A DNA stretch of 64,000 nucleotides from Bacteroidota bacterium (GTDB lineage Bacteria; Bacteroidota; Ignavibacteria; Kapaibacteriales; HRBIN21). A program made the translations under genes and the position numbers. Position 1 is the stretch's first letter; each line of letters begins with the position of its first letter. The DNA is taken from contig JAUQPL010000001.1 in the NCBI GenBank assembly GCA_030550395.1, positions 379,795 through 443,794 on the forward strand, in the 5' to 3' direction. Below the pieces are notes generated by a model, which had not been told where the DNA came from, did no database searches, and saw only the letters and a list, made by a program, of their open reading frames with translations. Positions 15,711 to 24,743 of this stretch are shown one piece after another.

Positions 15711-17900
15711 ATGGCGCGGGGTGGTGGTCCGGGGAAAGTTTACTTCGTGCTGTACTTAGCCGTCGTCCTGGAATTGCTCCTCATTATCGTTGAGCGCGAC
15801 GAAGCAGAGGAGCACCTACTGCAAAAGCAGAAGGAGTCCATGCGGATTGTGCAAAGCATCCTCTCCCAGCTCCAAATCGGTACTGGTACCGAAGGCATTG
15901 CCACACGTCCGAAGGATGAAATCACCCTGACAGAGGGCTTTATGCAAACGACCGGCGGTATCCAAATCCGCCAAGATCGCTACTACGAAGTTGAAGTTGG
16001 TGTCACCGATGTCTCCGGAATTACCATCTCCGAGGACCTCGAACCGGCAGAAGTCGAAAACCGACGCCGGAATCTGATTCGGCTGGCCAACGTGCAGGAG
16101 CTGGATTACCAGATTTTCTACCATCCGAGCCCCAATCCCGAACCTCCCCCCTTCCCGCCCGATGACTCTTTGCGCCGCATACGCTGGGAGAGCTTGGCAG
16201 AAGGCTCCTCGATCGGCCCTGACATTGAAGGCTCGCCATGGCGCCTGGTAGCAATGCGGCGTCTGGAACTGGACTTGGCTAGAACCCAGGACTACCAGAA
16301 TCCCATTTACAAACCGTACACCATCACCATCGGCGACCTCAAGCGCTTTGCTCCTCCCGACGCAGCGGCCAAGGACAGCATCTTCTGGTACGACCACAAA
16401 CGTACCCAGGACCGAGCTCAGCAGAACGGGGGGAGGATCAAAAAACGAGTCTTCGCTATCCGCTTCCAACCACCGGCCCAACCTGGCTGGTATAAGCTGC
16501 GATTTGCCTCCCGCACAAACCGCATTCTGGGCATCCAAGGCGACAAACCTATAGAGCTTACAGGAGAGGAAACAGTCAACATCGGTACTGTCCAAATCAA
16601 AGTCAAGGACCTCCAGCTTGTCAAGCGGGAGTTAGAGTACGAACTGGATGCCTATAATCCGCCCTTAGCCGATGATCTCATCAATGCTCGCTTGGACGCG
16701 GAGGAGTTTCTCAACCGCCTCCAAGCCTCCATGGACTATGCCCGGCAAGAGTATCCGGAGAAAGCTTCTGAAATCGTCGGGAAGCTGGAGCTCTATGGTT
16801 ATATCGCCCGTCTCCTAGCTCCTGGGCAGTCTGCAGGCTTTGAACAGAATCGCTCAAGCATTGCCATTGACATTCGCGTCATTAAGCCGGCTGTTCCACC
16901 TCCAGCCGACCCGAAGGTCTTCTTAGCCCAGGAGGATTTCTACTCTTTCGACAAAGCCCAACGCACCGTTATTCCGTTTACTGCAGGTCCTATTACCCCT
17001 GGAGGCAAACTTCCAACCGTTACTATTCAGCCGCCCCTTTCTTTCCGTTTGGTGGACATTGGCCCCGAATTAGTCGCTGGTACAACCCAAGCTGGAGCGG
17101 CAACGAACCACAAGTTTGAAATCCAAATCAACGAACCTATTAGTTCCGGCGAGTATACCGTCCGGATTTCCCACACAAACATCGCCGGGAAACAGGCTAC
17201 TTCCGAGGCTCGCTTGATTGTCTTCCCCAGCCGCTTGGATAATGCTCAGGACATTGACGCATTACTTCAGAACAGTCTCTTCTATGGCTACACTTTCCAA
17301 ATCGTGGCTCAACCCAGCTCCGGTGGCAAAATCCCTGCTGCCCAATTCCGGACGGCTATTATCCTGGGCGCCGATCAACAGCCTGTCGTCTCAGGATTAC
17401 AGGCGGAGCGGGAAATCCCTGCCTCCGTCTCCTCGGTTGCCGTCCGCGTTGGGTGGCAAAATCCCTACACGGGAGAGCTCGTCCCGCTGTATGAAGGAAT
17501 AGGAACGCCCCAACAACGAGCTCCCCGGATAGCTGTTGGGGACATCAAGATTGACCCCACCATTGACCCCCGTAATCCAGAGCTCCTCATTACAGGCATT
17601 ACTATCCTCCCTCCGTTTGTCGACGTTCAACGTCCTGCTACGCCCGACGACATCAAAGACGTACGCGTCCAAATCACCCGAGCTGATATCCCGAATTATA
17701 AGGCAAGTGCCTCTATTCAGCGGAGCGGAGCCACTACATACGAGGTCCGTATCCGCTTAGACGGTCCTCTCCCAGTTCGACGTGGGCGGCTGGATGGAAC
17801 GGTTTCGCTCCTCATTACAGCAAAGGTTCGCAATCCCATTAACGGCGCAGAATCCCGTGAGGGGCGGGCAGCAATACCCAACATTCCGATTACCTACTAA
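15711..17900 (+). CDS. GldM/PorM-like inner-membrane-anchored periplasmic protein
   Basis: A 729-residue protein with one N-terminal membrane helix (KVYFVLYLAVVLELLLIIVE) after a short basic cytoplasmic tail. A long periplasmic part follows, made of a helical segment (EEHLLQKQKESMRIVQSILSQ) and several Ig-like beta domains. This is the layout of GldM/PorM, the rotor/shaft protein of the type IX secretion and gliding motor. One segment (PTVTIQPPLSFRLVDIGPEL) resembles a domain boundary. The canonical GldM opening (P-R-Q-K-M-I-N-L-M-Y) is not conserved, so I call it GldM-like by architecture rather than by clear sequence identity. ATG 15711 is used; a GTG at 15708 is also in frame. The next gene starts 1 bp after its stop. 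Confidence 0.55.
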   Translation: MARGGGPGKVYFVLYLAVVLELLLIIVERDEAEEHLLQKQKESMRIVQSILSQLQIGTGTEGIATRPKDEITLTEGFMQTTGGIQIRQDRYYEVEVGVTDVSGITISEDLEPAEVENRRRNLIRLANVQELDYQIFYHPSPNPEPPPFPPDDSLRRIRWESLAEGSSIGPDIEGSPWRLVAMRRLELDLARTQDYQNPIYKPYTITIGDLKRFAPPDAAAKDSIFWYDHKRTQDRAQQNGGRIKKRVFAIRFQPPAQPGWYKLRFASRTNRILGIQGDKPIELTGEETVNIGTVQIKVKDLQLVKRELEYELDAYNPPLADDLINARLDAEEFLNRLQASMDYARQEYPEKASEIVGKLELYGYIARLLAPGQSAGFEQNRSSIAIDIRVIKPAVPPPADPKVFLAQEDFYSFDKAQRTVIPFTAGPITPGGKLPTVTIQPPLSFRLVDIGPELVAGTTQAGAATNHKFEIQINEPISSGEYTVRISHTNIAGKQATSEARLIVFPSRLDNAQDIDALLQNSLFYGYTFQIVAQPSSGGKIPAAQFRTAIILGADQQPVVSGLQAEREIPASVSSVAVRVGWQNPYTGELVPLYEGIGTPQQRAPRIAVGDIKIDPTIDPRNPELLITGITILPPFVDVQRPATPDDIKDVRVQITRADIPNYKASASIQRSGATTYEVRIRLDGPLPVRRGRLDGTVSLLITAKVRNPINGAESREGRAAIPNIPITY

Positions 17901-17901
17901 C

Positions 17902-19590
17902 ATGTGGCACAGAGTGCTCAAGACCATGCAGTGGACTCCTCAACAGAGGCTCTTCCTCGTTAGCGGGCTCTTTGCTCTACTGTGGTGCAGTATAGCAGCG
18001 TATGCCCAGGATGCAGAAATCCGAGCGATCTTGCGAAAGTTCAAAAACTACCGCTACAGTACTATCTCCATCTTCCGTCTGGAAGGGCAAACCTTTGCCG
18101 ACATTCAGGAGCTCCTCAATCCAATGCCGAAAGCCCCAGAGGTGGTGGCAAGCCTCCAGTCTGCTAACCCTGCCCTCTACCAGCAAATCCAGGACCGCGT
18201 AACGCTAGAAGGGTGTGCTGCCGACATTCAGGAAGTTCTCCGCAAACTTCGGGAGGAAGACGGTGTACCCCCTGGTATTGTCAATCGCGCTGAAACGATA
18301 GAGGCTGTCAAATACGCCGTCCAAGTCATGCAGAATAACTGTAACGCCTTCAAAAATGCCTTTGTCATAACCAGCCGTTATCGTCCAGGAGCCCCCTTTA
18401 GCATTATCGCCCTCGTCAAGACGCGCGACCGTTCACGAACTATTGCCCGAGACCTCCGGAGTGTCCAAGACGCTGACATCCTCCTTTTCACTGAACTCCG
18501 CCGCATCGCTGCTCCGGCCAGTTCCCCCTCCTCTACCCTCTATGACTATTTGGCAAACGCCATTATTCAAGGTGCCGTGGAAAACGTCACCTTAGAAGCC
18601 CAGGGCATTGGCGATGAGGAAACAGAATTTGCCCCTCCCACATTTGGCAATGCAGAACTGGTATCGGAAGACGATGTGCAAACCTACCTCCGCATCTCCG
18701 AAGGACAGCCTTCTAACTATCCTCATCCCAGGGAGCTGGCCGTAAGCTTCCCCGACCTCATCCGGTATACCTACTACACCATCTCCTCCGAGGCAGAAGC
18801 GGAAGCAGAGGTTACCGAGCAAGAGGAACGCACCTACAACCGCTTCCTTCCACAACTGGGAATAGAATTACGCTACGGTTTGGAGGAGCTCAACTATCCC
18901 TCCGTATGGTCGCAGCGACTTACGCTCAACGCTCTGTGGAGCAGCGCCCGATTAGGAGTAATTCTCCCCACGAAAGGCTGGGGCACACTTTCCTCACGCC
19001 TAGGCGCTCAACCCCGGCTGACAATTGCAGGTTGGGGACTCCACGGAACGGTTGACTTTCCCATTAAGCTCATCCACAATGGTGGGGTCTTCCATGCCTC
19101 CGCCTCCTATGTCTTTGGCGATGCCAAACGTTCCGCTCATCCTCATTGGCATCCTCAGCTGAAACAATGGACGGATTTCCTCATCCGCTACCATCTCCAG
19201 TTGCATTACTCCTTCGCTATTGCGGTGGACAAAAACTATTTCTTCCGCTTCCTTCTGGGCGGAACCCTCTACGAGAGCGAAACCTGGGGTGACCAGACCG
19301 ATACAACCACAAATCAGAGTCCCCGCTTTGTGCGCAAATCCAGGGAAACCATTGGTGGCATCAGCGGAGGAGTTCAGTTCATGGCCACTGGCCTCCAAAC
19401 CCCATATGGCTTCGGACTCCAGTATTTTGACGACACGATTCTGGCAACGGCATGGTTGCAAATCCCCATCACTCGTGGCTTGCTTGTCCGCTTTGACGGA
19501 CGACTCTTTACCTGCTTGCTGCGAGACCCGCGGCTTTGGGAACAACAGACCCTCTTCCTCCCCTCCGTACGCTTGATGTTGAACTTCTAG
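17902..19590 (+). CDS. Exported protein with predicted C-terminal outer-membrane barrel
   Basis: A 562-residue protein I do not recognise. I start at ATG 17902, directly after the previous stop, which gives a signal peptide (LFLVSGLFALLWCSIAAYAQ) after a basic lead-in. Residues 45-300 form a soluble, partly helical domain with two Cys and an acidic stretch (SSEAEAEAEVTEQEE). From about residue 315, alternating aromatic/polar strands (PQLGIELRYGLEEL, FFRFLLGGTLYES, GLLVRFDGRLF) run to a terminal aromatic residue (LMLNF), as in outer-membrane beta-barrels. Position behind the GldM-like gene suggests an outer-membrane partner of that system; this is inference from context only. Confidence 0.6.
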   Translation: MWHRVLKTMQWTPQQRLFLVSGLFALLWCSIAAYAQDAEIRAILRKFKNYRYSTISIFRLEGQTFADIQELLNPMPKAPEVVASLQSANPALYQQIQDRVTLEGCAADIQEVLRKLREEDGVPPGIVNRAETIEAVKYAVQVMQNNCNAFKNAFVITSRYRPGAPFSIIALVKTRDRSRTIARDLRSVQDADILLFTELRRIAAPASSPSSTLYDYLANAIIQGAVENVTLEAQGIGDEETEFAPPTFGNAELVSEDDVQTYLRISEGQPSNYPHPRELAVSFPDLIRYTYYTISSEAEAEAEVTEQEERTYNRFLPQLGIELRYGLEELNYPSVWSQRLTLNALWSSARLGVILPTKGWGTLSSRLGAQPRLTIAGWGLHGTVDFPIKLIHNGGVFHASASYVFGDAKRSAHPHWHPQLKQWTDFLIRYHLQLHYSFAIAVDKNYFFRFLLGGTLYESETWGDQTDTTTNQSPRFVRKSRETIGGISGGVQFMATGLQTPYGFGLQYFDDTILATAWLQIPITRGLLVRFDGRLFTCLLRDPRLWEQQTLFLPSVRLMLNF

Positions 19591-19606
19591 CTCAAGGGGA
19601 ACCCTC

Positions 19607-20998
19607 ATGGGACGCTGGATTGCTGCATTGGCTGCTGCGGCCCTCCTCTGGGCACAGCAACAGCCTTACATCACTGAACCCGATGCCGACTCTGTCATCA
19701 CAGCCCTCAAAACCATCGATCCCAACATCCTGAAGTACTTTCCCCGCTGGCGTATCTGCGAGCCTAATCTGATGATCCAGCTGCACCAGACCTTCCTACT
19801 GCTTGGCTATCCCGAGGAAAAGTTGGATATGCAGCAGATCACTGTGACTGCGGCTCCCACACGTCGGCAGGGCTCCGAATACGACATCCTGCTCATTGAG
19901 TGCGGCCACGCCAAGATGACAGCCTCAGAAATTGAGGCCAATATTCGCGGACTAGCAACCCTACTGGCAGATCCCCAACGCCGATACTGTTACACGGAGA
20001 TTCCCCCTACCGTACCCCCAACACCGGCACAAGCCGAAATCATCATCAACTTTACCATGCCCACTCACGTAGGACATGCCATCTCGGTTTCTCTCTTCGA
20101 ACAGAGTCTCAAACTTGGACAAACCGGCTTTTGGCTGCGAGCAACTATCGGTGCCGATCCCATTGGATACCCATTCTGGTCAGGGGGCATTGCACGGGTC
20201 CTGTTACAACGTCCCCTTGTCCGAAACACAGATGAGCAGACCCGAAGAGGCATCCCCCATTTGCTGGACGTCCAGCTCGGTGGTGGTTATCGCGTCACTG
20301 GAGGTTTGGACCCGAACTTCCTAAGTGGGATTATCCCCGTACGCAAGCTCAACCTTGCCCCTGGAGGACAATTCGTCGCTGGGGCGGACTTTTACTTCCC
20401 CTTCCATCCTCAAGCTGGAACCCATCTGTATGTAGAACTCCCTTTCAAAGGGATTGACCCCTCCAGCTCCATCAATCCTGCTACATATGCCATCCTTCCG
20501 TTAGATCCTGCCCGTGATCCCCTCCGGAGCTCTGATCCCGGGCTTTCTATTGACCCAGACTATGTCGTCCCCCTGCTCCGCTCTATGGGACAATGGGGAT
20601 TCTTCTACAACTGGTGGTCCGATCCCGAGCGCCCCATCCACCTCCTCCGCCTAGATGTAGGCATCAGCTACGCGGAAATCACAGAAGCAGCCCTCTTACG
20701 TCGGGCCGACAGCACAGTGTCCTTGGTCCACCAGGGAATAGAAGGGTTGCACACGTATAAACCTCGGGAGCTTGGCGATTGGCTCTACTTACGGTTGGAG
20801 TATCGGAACCAGAGTGGTTTTCCCTTTGGGATAGCGTTGCAATATTCCAATCAAATCCTTCTCGGGCGCGCTTATGTCCCCATCATCGGGCGCTGGCTAT
20901 ACGTGGAAGCGAAATACGCTACCCCTCTCCGCCCTGTTCGTCCCTTTGAAACCCGAAACTTCTTCATTCTCTCGCCTCTGCTTCGGATTACCCTCTGA
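19607..20998 (+). CDS. Exported, probably outer-membrane protein of unknown function
   Basis: A 463-residue protein with a short signal peptide (MGRWIAALAAAALLWAQ). An N-terminal domain of about 130 residues contains two widely spaced Cys (RWRICEPN, LIECGHAKM). Beta-rich sequence follows, with strands of barrel character such as WLYLRLEYRNQSGFPFGIAL and LYVEAKYATPLR, ending LLRITL. It has the same overall plan as the gene before it (soluble head, barrel-like tail), but I see no sequence repeat between the two. AAGGGGA stands about seven bases upstream of the ATG. It belongs to the five-gene envelope run from 15318 to 22376. Confidence 0.6.
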   Translation: MGRWIAALAAAALLWAQQQPYITEPDADSVITALKTIDPNILKYFPRWRICEPNLMIQLHQTFLLLGYPEEKLDMQQITVTAAPTRRQGSEYDILLIECGHAKMTASEIEANIRGLATLLADPQRRYCYTEIPPTVPPTPAQAEIIINFTMPTHVGHAISVSLFEQSLKLGQTGFWLRATIGADPIGYPFWSGGIARVLLQRPLVRNTDEQTRRGIPHLLDVQLGGGYRVTGGLDPNFLSGIIPVRKLNLAPGGQFVAGADFYFPFHPQAGTHLYVELPFKGIDPSSSINPATYAILPLDPARDPLRSSDPGLSIDPDYVVPLLRSMGQWGFFYNWWSDPERPIHLLRLDVGISYAEITEAALLRRADSTVSLVHQGIEGLHTYKPRELGDWLYLRLEYRNQSGFPFGIALQYSNQILLGRAYVPIIGRWLYVEAKYATPLRPVRPFETRNFFILSPLLRITL

Positions 20999-21050
20999 TC
21001 CTTCTGCCAACACTCCCCGACGGGACAACTCTGACTACAAAGATACACCA

Positions 21051-22376
21051 ATGCCTCGGAGATCCCTGCCACTGCACGCTGTAGTGACCATTTTCCTTTG
21101 TGGCAGCACCTTTTACTACGAACTCTCTTCTCAAACCGATACCTCTCAGCTCCAGCGCCGGCTTATCGAGCAAGCCCGAATACAAACCCGGCAGGGAACG
21201 CTCCAACTACGCCTCCACAACGTGGACATTACGCGTTTTCCCGATATCAGCCTCATCGTCGAAGTTCTCGGAGACGGTCCCGATACGCTGTATGCGGAGG
21301 ACTTCACCGTGGTCGAAAACGACCGAACATATCCCGTACTGTCGGTCAGCCGTCTCTCGCCCCATCGGCGGGTTCCCGTAGACTTCGTATTCGCCATAGA
21401 TGTCACCGGGACTATGCAACCGTATATCAACCAGGTCCGGGATAATTTAGAACACTTTACCCGAACTCTCCTTCTCCGTGGCATTGACTACCGTTTAGGG
21501 CTGGTGCTTTTTTCCGACGTCATTGAACGGAGTTATCCCTTCACTGAAGATGTTCATGAATTCCTCCGCTGGATTTCCCGCATCTGGGCAAGCGGAGGCA
21601 TGGACGAAAAGGAAAACGCCCTGGAAGCTATAGCTGAAGCAGCACGATATCCCTTCCGACCCGCTGCTAATCGCGTCATTATCCTCATCACCGATGCCCC
21701 CTACCATCAGAAGGGTGAGAAAGGACACGGACGAACAGAGTTCACAACGCAAAGCATTATTGAGTATCTCCGCGACCGTCAAGTCCGGCTCTTCTGCATC
21801 ACCCGACCCGAGCTCAAGGAATACAAACACATTGCTGAGGCAACCCGCGGCAGCGTCTACGACATCCAGCTTCCTTTCTCCCGTATCCTGGAGCAATACG
21901 CAGCCGAACTCACCAATCTCTGGGTCCTGACGTACCGCACGGGCGAGGAGATTCCCCAGGATTCCGTCCAAGTGGCGATTGTCGATCGCCAGAAGCGGCG
22001 GTTGGTTTACCAGACCATCCCTATCGTCGCCATTGGACGCAAGTTCATTTTGGAACACCTCCTCTTTGCAACCAATGAAGCTACGCTTCCTGACAGTATC
22101 CCGGAACTGGACCTTATCGCTCGTTTCCTTCAACGCCGCCCCGAGGTAGTCATCCGCATTGAAGGACACACAGATAACCGCGGCACCCCTGCTTACAATT
22201 ACCGCCTCTCTCGGCGGCGCTCGGAAAACGTCCGACAATACCTGCTTCGCCGTGGGGTACCGGAACGCCAACTTCAAATTGCTGCCTTCGGTGCCAGTCG
22301 TCCTATCGCAGATAACGAAACTGACTTTGGTCGGAGTTTGAATCGTCGTGTAGAAATCGTCATCGTTCGGAAATAA
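21051..22376 (+). CDS. Exported VWA-domain protein with C-terminal OmpA peptidoglycan-binding domain
   Basis: A 441-residue protein. The ORF track starts at 20874 inside the previous gene; ATG 21051 gives a signal peptide (LPLHAVVTIFLCGSTFYY). A short beta domain precedes a von Willebrand A domain (about 100-290) with the metal site FAIDVTGTM, a D-x-T-x-T variant of the usual D-x-S-x-S, and LITDAPYH. The last 115 residues are an OmpA/MotB domain with IEGHTDNRGTPAYN and LSRRRSENVRQYLLRRGV, ending SLNRRVEIVI, which binds peptidoglycan. It would tether an outer-envelope complex to the cell wall. It closes the GldM-like cluster, and its last 17 bases overlap the convergent mreD gene. Confidence 0.88.
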   Translation: MPRRSLPLHAVVTIFLCGSTFYYELSSQTDTSQLQRRLIEQARIQTRQGTLQLRLHNVDITRFPDISLIVEVLGDGPDTLYAEDFTVVENDRTYPVLSVSRLSPHRRVPVDFVFAIDVTGTMQPYINQVRDNLEHFTRTLLLRGIDYRLGLVLFSDVIERSYPFTEDVHEFLRWISRIWASGGMDEKENALEAIAEAARYPFRPAANRVIILITDAPYHQKGEKGHGRTEFTTQSIIEYLRDRQVRLFCITRPELKEYKHIAEATRGSVYDIQLPFSRILEQYAAELTNLWVLTYRTGEEIPQDSVQVAIVDRQKRRLVYQTIPIVAIGRKFILEHLLFATNEATLPDSIPELDLIARFLQRRPEVVIRIEGHTDNRGTPAYNYRLSRRRSENVRQYLLRRGVPERQLQIAAFGASRPIADNETDFGRSLNRRVEIVIVRK

Positions 22377-22899
22377 CCCTGCGACGCCACCACAGCTGTA
22401 ACCCCAGCACCAACAGAGTTGCCACAACGAGCGTATACCCCGTGCTCGCTCCCGCATACTTGAGGACAAACTCCACTGGATTCACATCCATCGGGTGAAC
22501 AAAGAGAGCGAAGTAGACTACATTGTGCACCCCACTTCCGAGAGCTACAACGCTGAGCAGTTTCCCAATAGACATCATCCGCAGGTCATCATTGCCAACG
22601 GGGGCGAAAAAACCAACAACAAAGCCTGCCAATGTCTTTGCGAAGGCACTTAACCCCAAGGCTCCCGGCAGCACAAGATCCATCAGCACACCAATGGCAA
22701 AACCTGCCAACGTCCCCGCTATCTGCCCTTCACGCAGTGCAATCCAAAAGACCAGCAGCAACAGCAAATCGGGAACAATGCCCGCTACAGCTACCAGCGG
22801 CAAGAAGACAATGTGGAGGACAGTACAGCAGAACGCAGCCAAACTGTACCCTACCAGGCGCAGCCATACCTGCACTCCCGGCAATAACGATGGTGCCAT
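22360..22899 (-). CDS. mreD: Rod-shape-determining membrane protein MreD
   Basis: A 179-residue protein with five or so hydrophobic helices, including LHIVFLPLVAVAGIVPDLLL, IAGTLAGFAIGVLMDLVLP and a C-terminal TLVVATLLVLGLQLWW. The P-D-L-L-L-L...R-E-G and G-F-x-x-G-x-L-x-D patterns are typical of MreD, part of the elongasome that guides lateral wall synthesis with MreC. It starts 3 bp after the mreC stop. No mreB, pbp2 or rodA gene accompanies the pair here. Confidence 0.85.
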   Translation of the reverse strand: MAPSLLPGVQVWLRLVGYSLAAFCCTVLHIVFLPLVAVAGIVPDLLLLLVFWIALREGQIAGTLAGFAIGVLMDLVLPGALGLSAFAKTLAGFVVGFFAPVGNDDLRMMSIGKLLSVVALGSGVHNVVYFALFVHPMDVNPVEFVLKYAGASTGYTLVVATLLVLGLQLWWRRRVISER

Positions 22900-22902
22900 C
22901 CT

Positions 22903-23751
22903 CTACTCCCTCCCCAGCTTGCGGAGGCGCTGCTCCAAAAGACGCCGCTCCGGATGGGGCACATGCTGGAGCACAGCAACATGCCGCAGGACCTGGTATG
23001 GGATGACTGGCACCACATGGATACGGTAAAAACCACTGGCCGGCTCCCGCTCGACTGCGTAGACCGTACCGACGGGAATATCCGGCGGGAAACGGTCGCT
23101 CGAAGAAGCGGTCAAGACCCTCTCCCCCGCCTGCACAGGGACAGAAGTGGGGATATAGTGCAGCAGAAACCTCCCCACCGTCCCCTCCCACGCCAAAATA
23201 CCCTCCGCCCCCGACTTCTCTAACCGAACGGCAATGCGCACGTCCCGATTCTCCAGCAACTCTACGATGGCATAGTGCGCACTTACATCGAACACCCGAC
23301 CAAGTAAGCCTGCCGTCGTAACCACAGGCATTCCGACTTGGACCCCATCCGCGCTTCCTTTATCCAGGACGGCGTAGTTGCGCAATTGTCCTACCGTCAA
23401 CCCAACAATCTCGGCAGGGATAAATCCATAAGGCACAAGCGCTCGCAAATTGGACAATTGTCGTAGCTGCTCATTCTCCGCCCGCGCCCGCCGCAGTTGT
23501 ATTACTTCCAGCATCAACTCCGTATTCAGCCGATGCAACAGCTCATTTTCCTGACGTAACGCTATCGGATTGGGGAACCCCCCGAACAATGAGTGCATCG
23601 CTCCAACTCCAACAAGCGTCAGGGCTGTCAATCCCCGTAATTGTCTCTCATTATCCAGCTGCATTAGGGCAACGGAAGCCAACAGGAGAGCCAACAGGAT
23701 AAGGTAGGCTCTGACCCGCTGGACAAACACAACCACTCTCTGGAGGAGCAT
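22903..23751 (-). CDS. mreC: Rod-shape-determining protein MreC
   Basis: A 282-residue bitopic protein of the cell-elongation complex. It has an N-terminal membrane helix (RAYLILLALLLASVALMQLD), a periplasmic coiled coil (about 65-105, ELLHRLNTELMLEVIQLRRA) and the two beta-barrel MreC core, with VLDKGSADGVQVGMPVVTTAGLLGR and AGERVLTASSSDRFPPDIPVGTV. Both core segments match the family well. The ATG at 23751 follows the 3-hydroxybutyryl-CoA dehydrogenase stop by 14 bp, so the pair may be read from that gene's promoter. MreB is normally encoded just upstream of mreC; here it must be elsewhere. Confidence 0.92.
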   Translation of the reverse strand: MLLQRVVVFVQRVRAYLILLALLLASVALMQLDNERQLRGLTALTLVGVGAMHSLFGGFPNPIALRQENELLHRLNTELMLEVIQLRRARAENEQLRQLSNLRALVPYGFIPAEIVGLTVGQLRNYAVLDKGSADGVQVGMPVVTTAGLLGRVFDVSAHYAIVELLENRDVRIAVRLEKSGAEGILAWEGTVGRFLLHYIPTSVPVQAGERVLTASSSDRFPPDIPVGTVYAVEREPASGFYRIHVVPVIPYQVLRHVAVLQHVPHPERRLLEQRLRKLGRE

Positions 23752-23765
23752 GGACAGAACGAGGC

Positions 23766-24617
23766 TCAGCTACTATACCGGTAGAATCCCCAACCCGTCT
23801 TCCGCCCTAACCGTCCGGCTGCGACCATTTTCCTCAGCAACGGACATGGACGATACTTGTCATCCCCCAGTTCCCGATGCAGCACCTCCAGAATCGCCAA
23901 ACACACATCCAAGCCAATCAAGTCTGCTAACGCCAGTGGTCCCATCGGATGGTTCATTCCTAAGCGCATGACCGTATCTATGTCCTCCGCTGACGCAATC
24001 CCTTCCATCAGGCAGTAAATAGCTTCGTTAATCATCGGCATCAGAATCCGATTGGAAACGAACCCAGGATAGTCTTGCACACACACTGGGGTCTTCCCTA
24101 CCCGACGAGCCAGCTCCTCAGTGATCTGGTAAGTCTCGTCACTTGTCGCCAAGCCACGCACGATCTCACAGAGCTGCATAACCGGTACAGGATTGAAAAA
24201 GTGCATCCCTATGAACCGATCCGGACGCTTCGTACTGGCTGCCAGCCATGTAATGGAAATGGAAGAGGTGTTCGTGGCGAAAATAACCTCTGGACGACAG
24301 ACGGCATCCAGTCGTGAGAAGATCTGTCGTTTCAGCTCGGGATGCTCCGGAGCCGCTTCAATAACGAAGTCCGCCTGCTGTGCTGCAGCTTCCAGATCGG
24401 TTCCCCACTGTAGACGCGCCAACGCTGCGTGCTTCTCCTCTTCCGTCAGAATACCTTTCTGTACTTGACGTCCCAAATTCCGTTCAATCGTCTGGCGGGC
24501 CCGCTGTAGCACCTCTTCGGCAACATCCACCAAAAGCACAGAAAAGCCATGTTGGGCAAAGACATGAGCGATACCGCTTCCCATCGTTCCAGCACCAACG
24601 ATGACCACGCGTTCCAT
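23766..24617 (-). CDS. hbd: 3-hydroxybutyryl-CoA dehydrogenase
   Basis: NAD(H)-dependent oxidation of (S)-3-hydroxyacyl-CoA, used in beta-oxidation or butyrate metabolism. I start at ATG 24617 ([10 protein letters not shown]), giving 283 residues, the usual family length. The ORF-track start at 24662 adds a non-homologous extension. Visible motifs are the NAD site [20 protein letters not shown], the catalytic-region [20 protein letters not shown], and the C-terminal domain [17 protein letters not shown] and [17 protein letters not shown]. Two crotonases at 60433-62031 could supply the neighbouring step, although they are 36 kb away. A Bacteroidota-type promoter candidate lies about 34 bp upstream of the ATG. 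Confidence 0.93.
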   Translation of the reverse strand: MERVVIVGAGTMGSGIAHVFAQHGFSVLLVDVAEEVLQRARQTIERNLGRQVQKGILTEEEKHAALARLQWGTDLEAAAQQADFVIEAAPEHPELKRQIFSRLDAVCRPEVIFATNTSSISITWLAASTKRPDRFIGMHFFNPVPVMQLCEIVRGLATSDETYQITEELARRVGKTPVCVQDYPGFVSNRILMPMINEAIYCLMEGIASAEDIDTVMRLGMNHPMGPLALADLIGLDVCLAILEVLHRELGDDKYRPCPLLRKMVAAGRLGRKTGWGFYRYSS

Positions 24618-24651
24618 AGAGCCTACGACAACCGTTGTTAAACCTCCAGCG

Positions 24652-24684
24652 CAAAAATACACAGTGCCTTTCCCTCGCCTACAA
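24652..24684 (-). promoter_or_regulatory. Candidate Bacteroidota-type promoter for hbd-mreCD
   Basis: On the minus strand TATTTTTG (TAnnTTTG, -7 element) is preceded after 22 bases by TTG (-33 element). The -7 element ends 34 bases before the hbd ATG at 24617. The TTG-N(17-23)-TAnnTTTG arrangement is the one described for Bacteroidota sigma factors. It also argues against the earlier ORF-track start, which would lie inside the promoter. Confidence 0.4.
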
Positions 24685-24743
24685 TACAGCCGCTTTAGGA
24701 CACGTCTGCTGTCAGCAGTCTATTCAGTTAAACTCCCGCAGAC

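Noticed and set aside
15816-16595. 259-aa minus-strand ORF opposite the GldM-like gene
   Set aside because: It is antisense to a continuous 729-codon frame that fits the operon direction and shows periodic beta-domain sequence.
21495-22469. 324-aa minus-strand ORF opposite the VWA-OmpA gene
   Set aside because: It is antisense to a gene with clear domains, and its own translation shows no family motifs or signal peptide. Long shadow frames are expected here.
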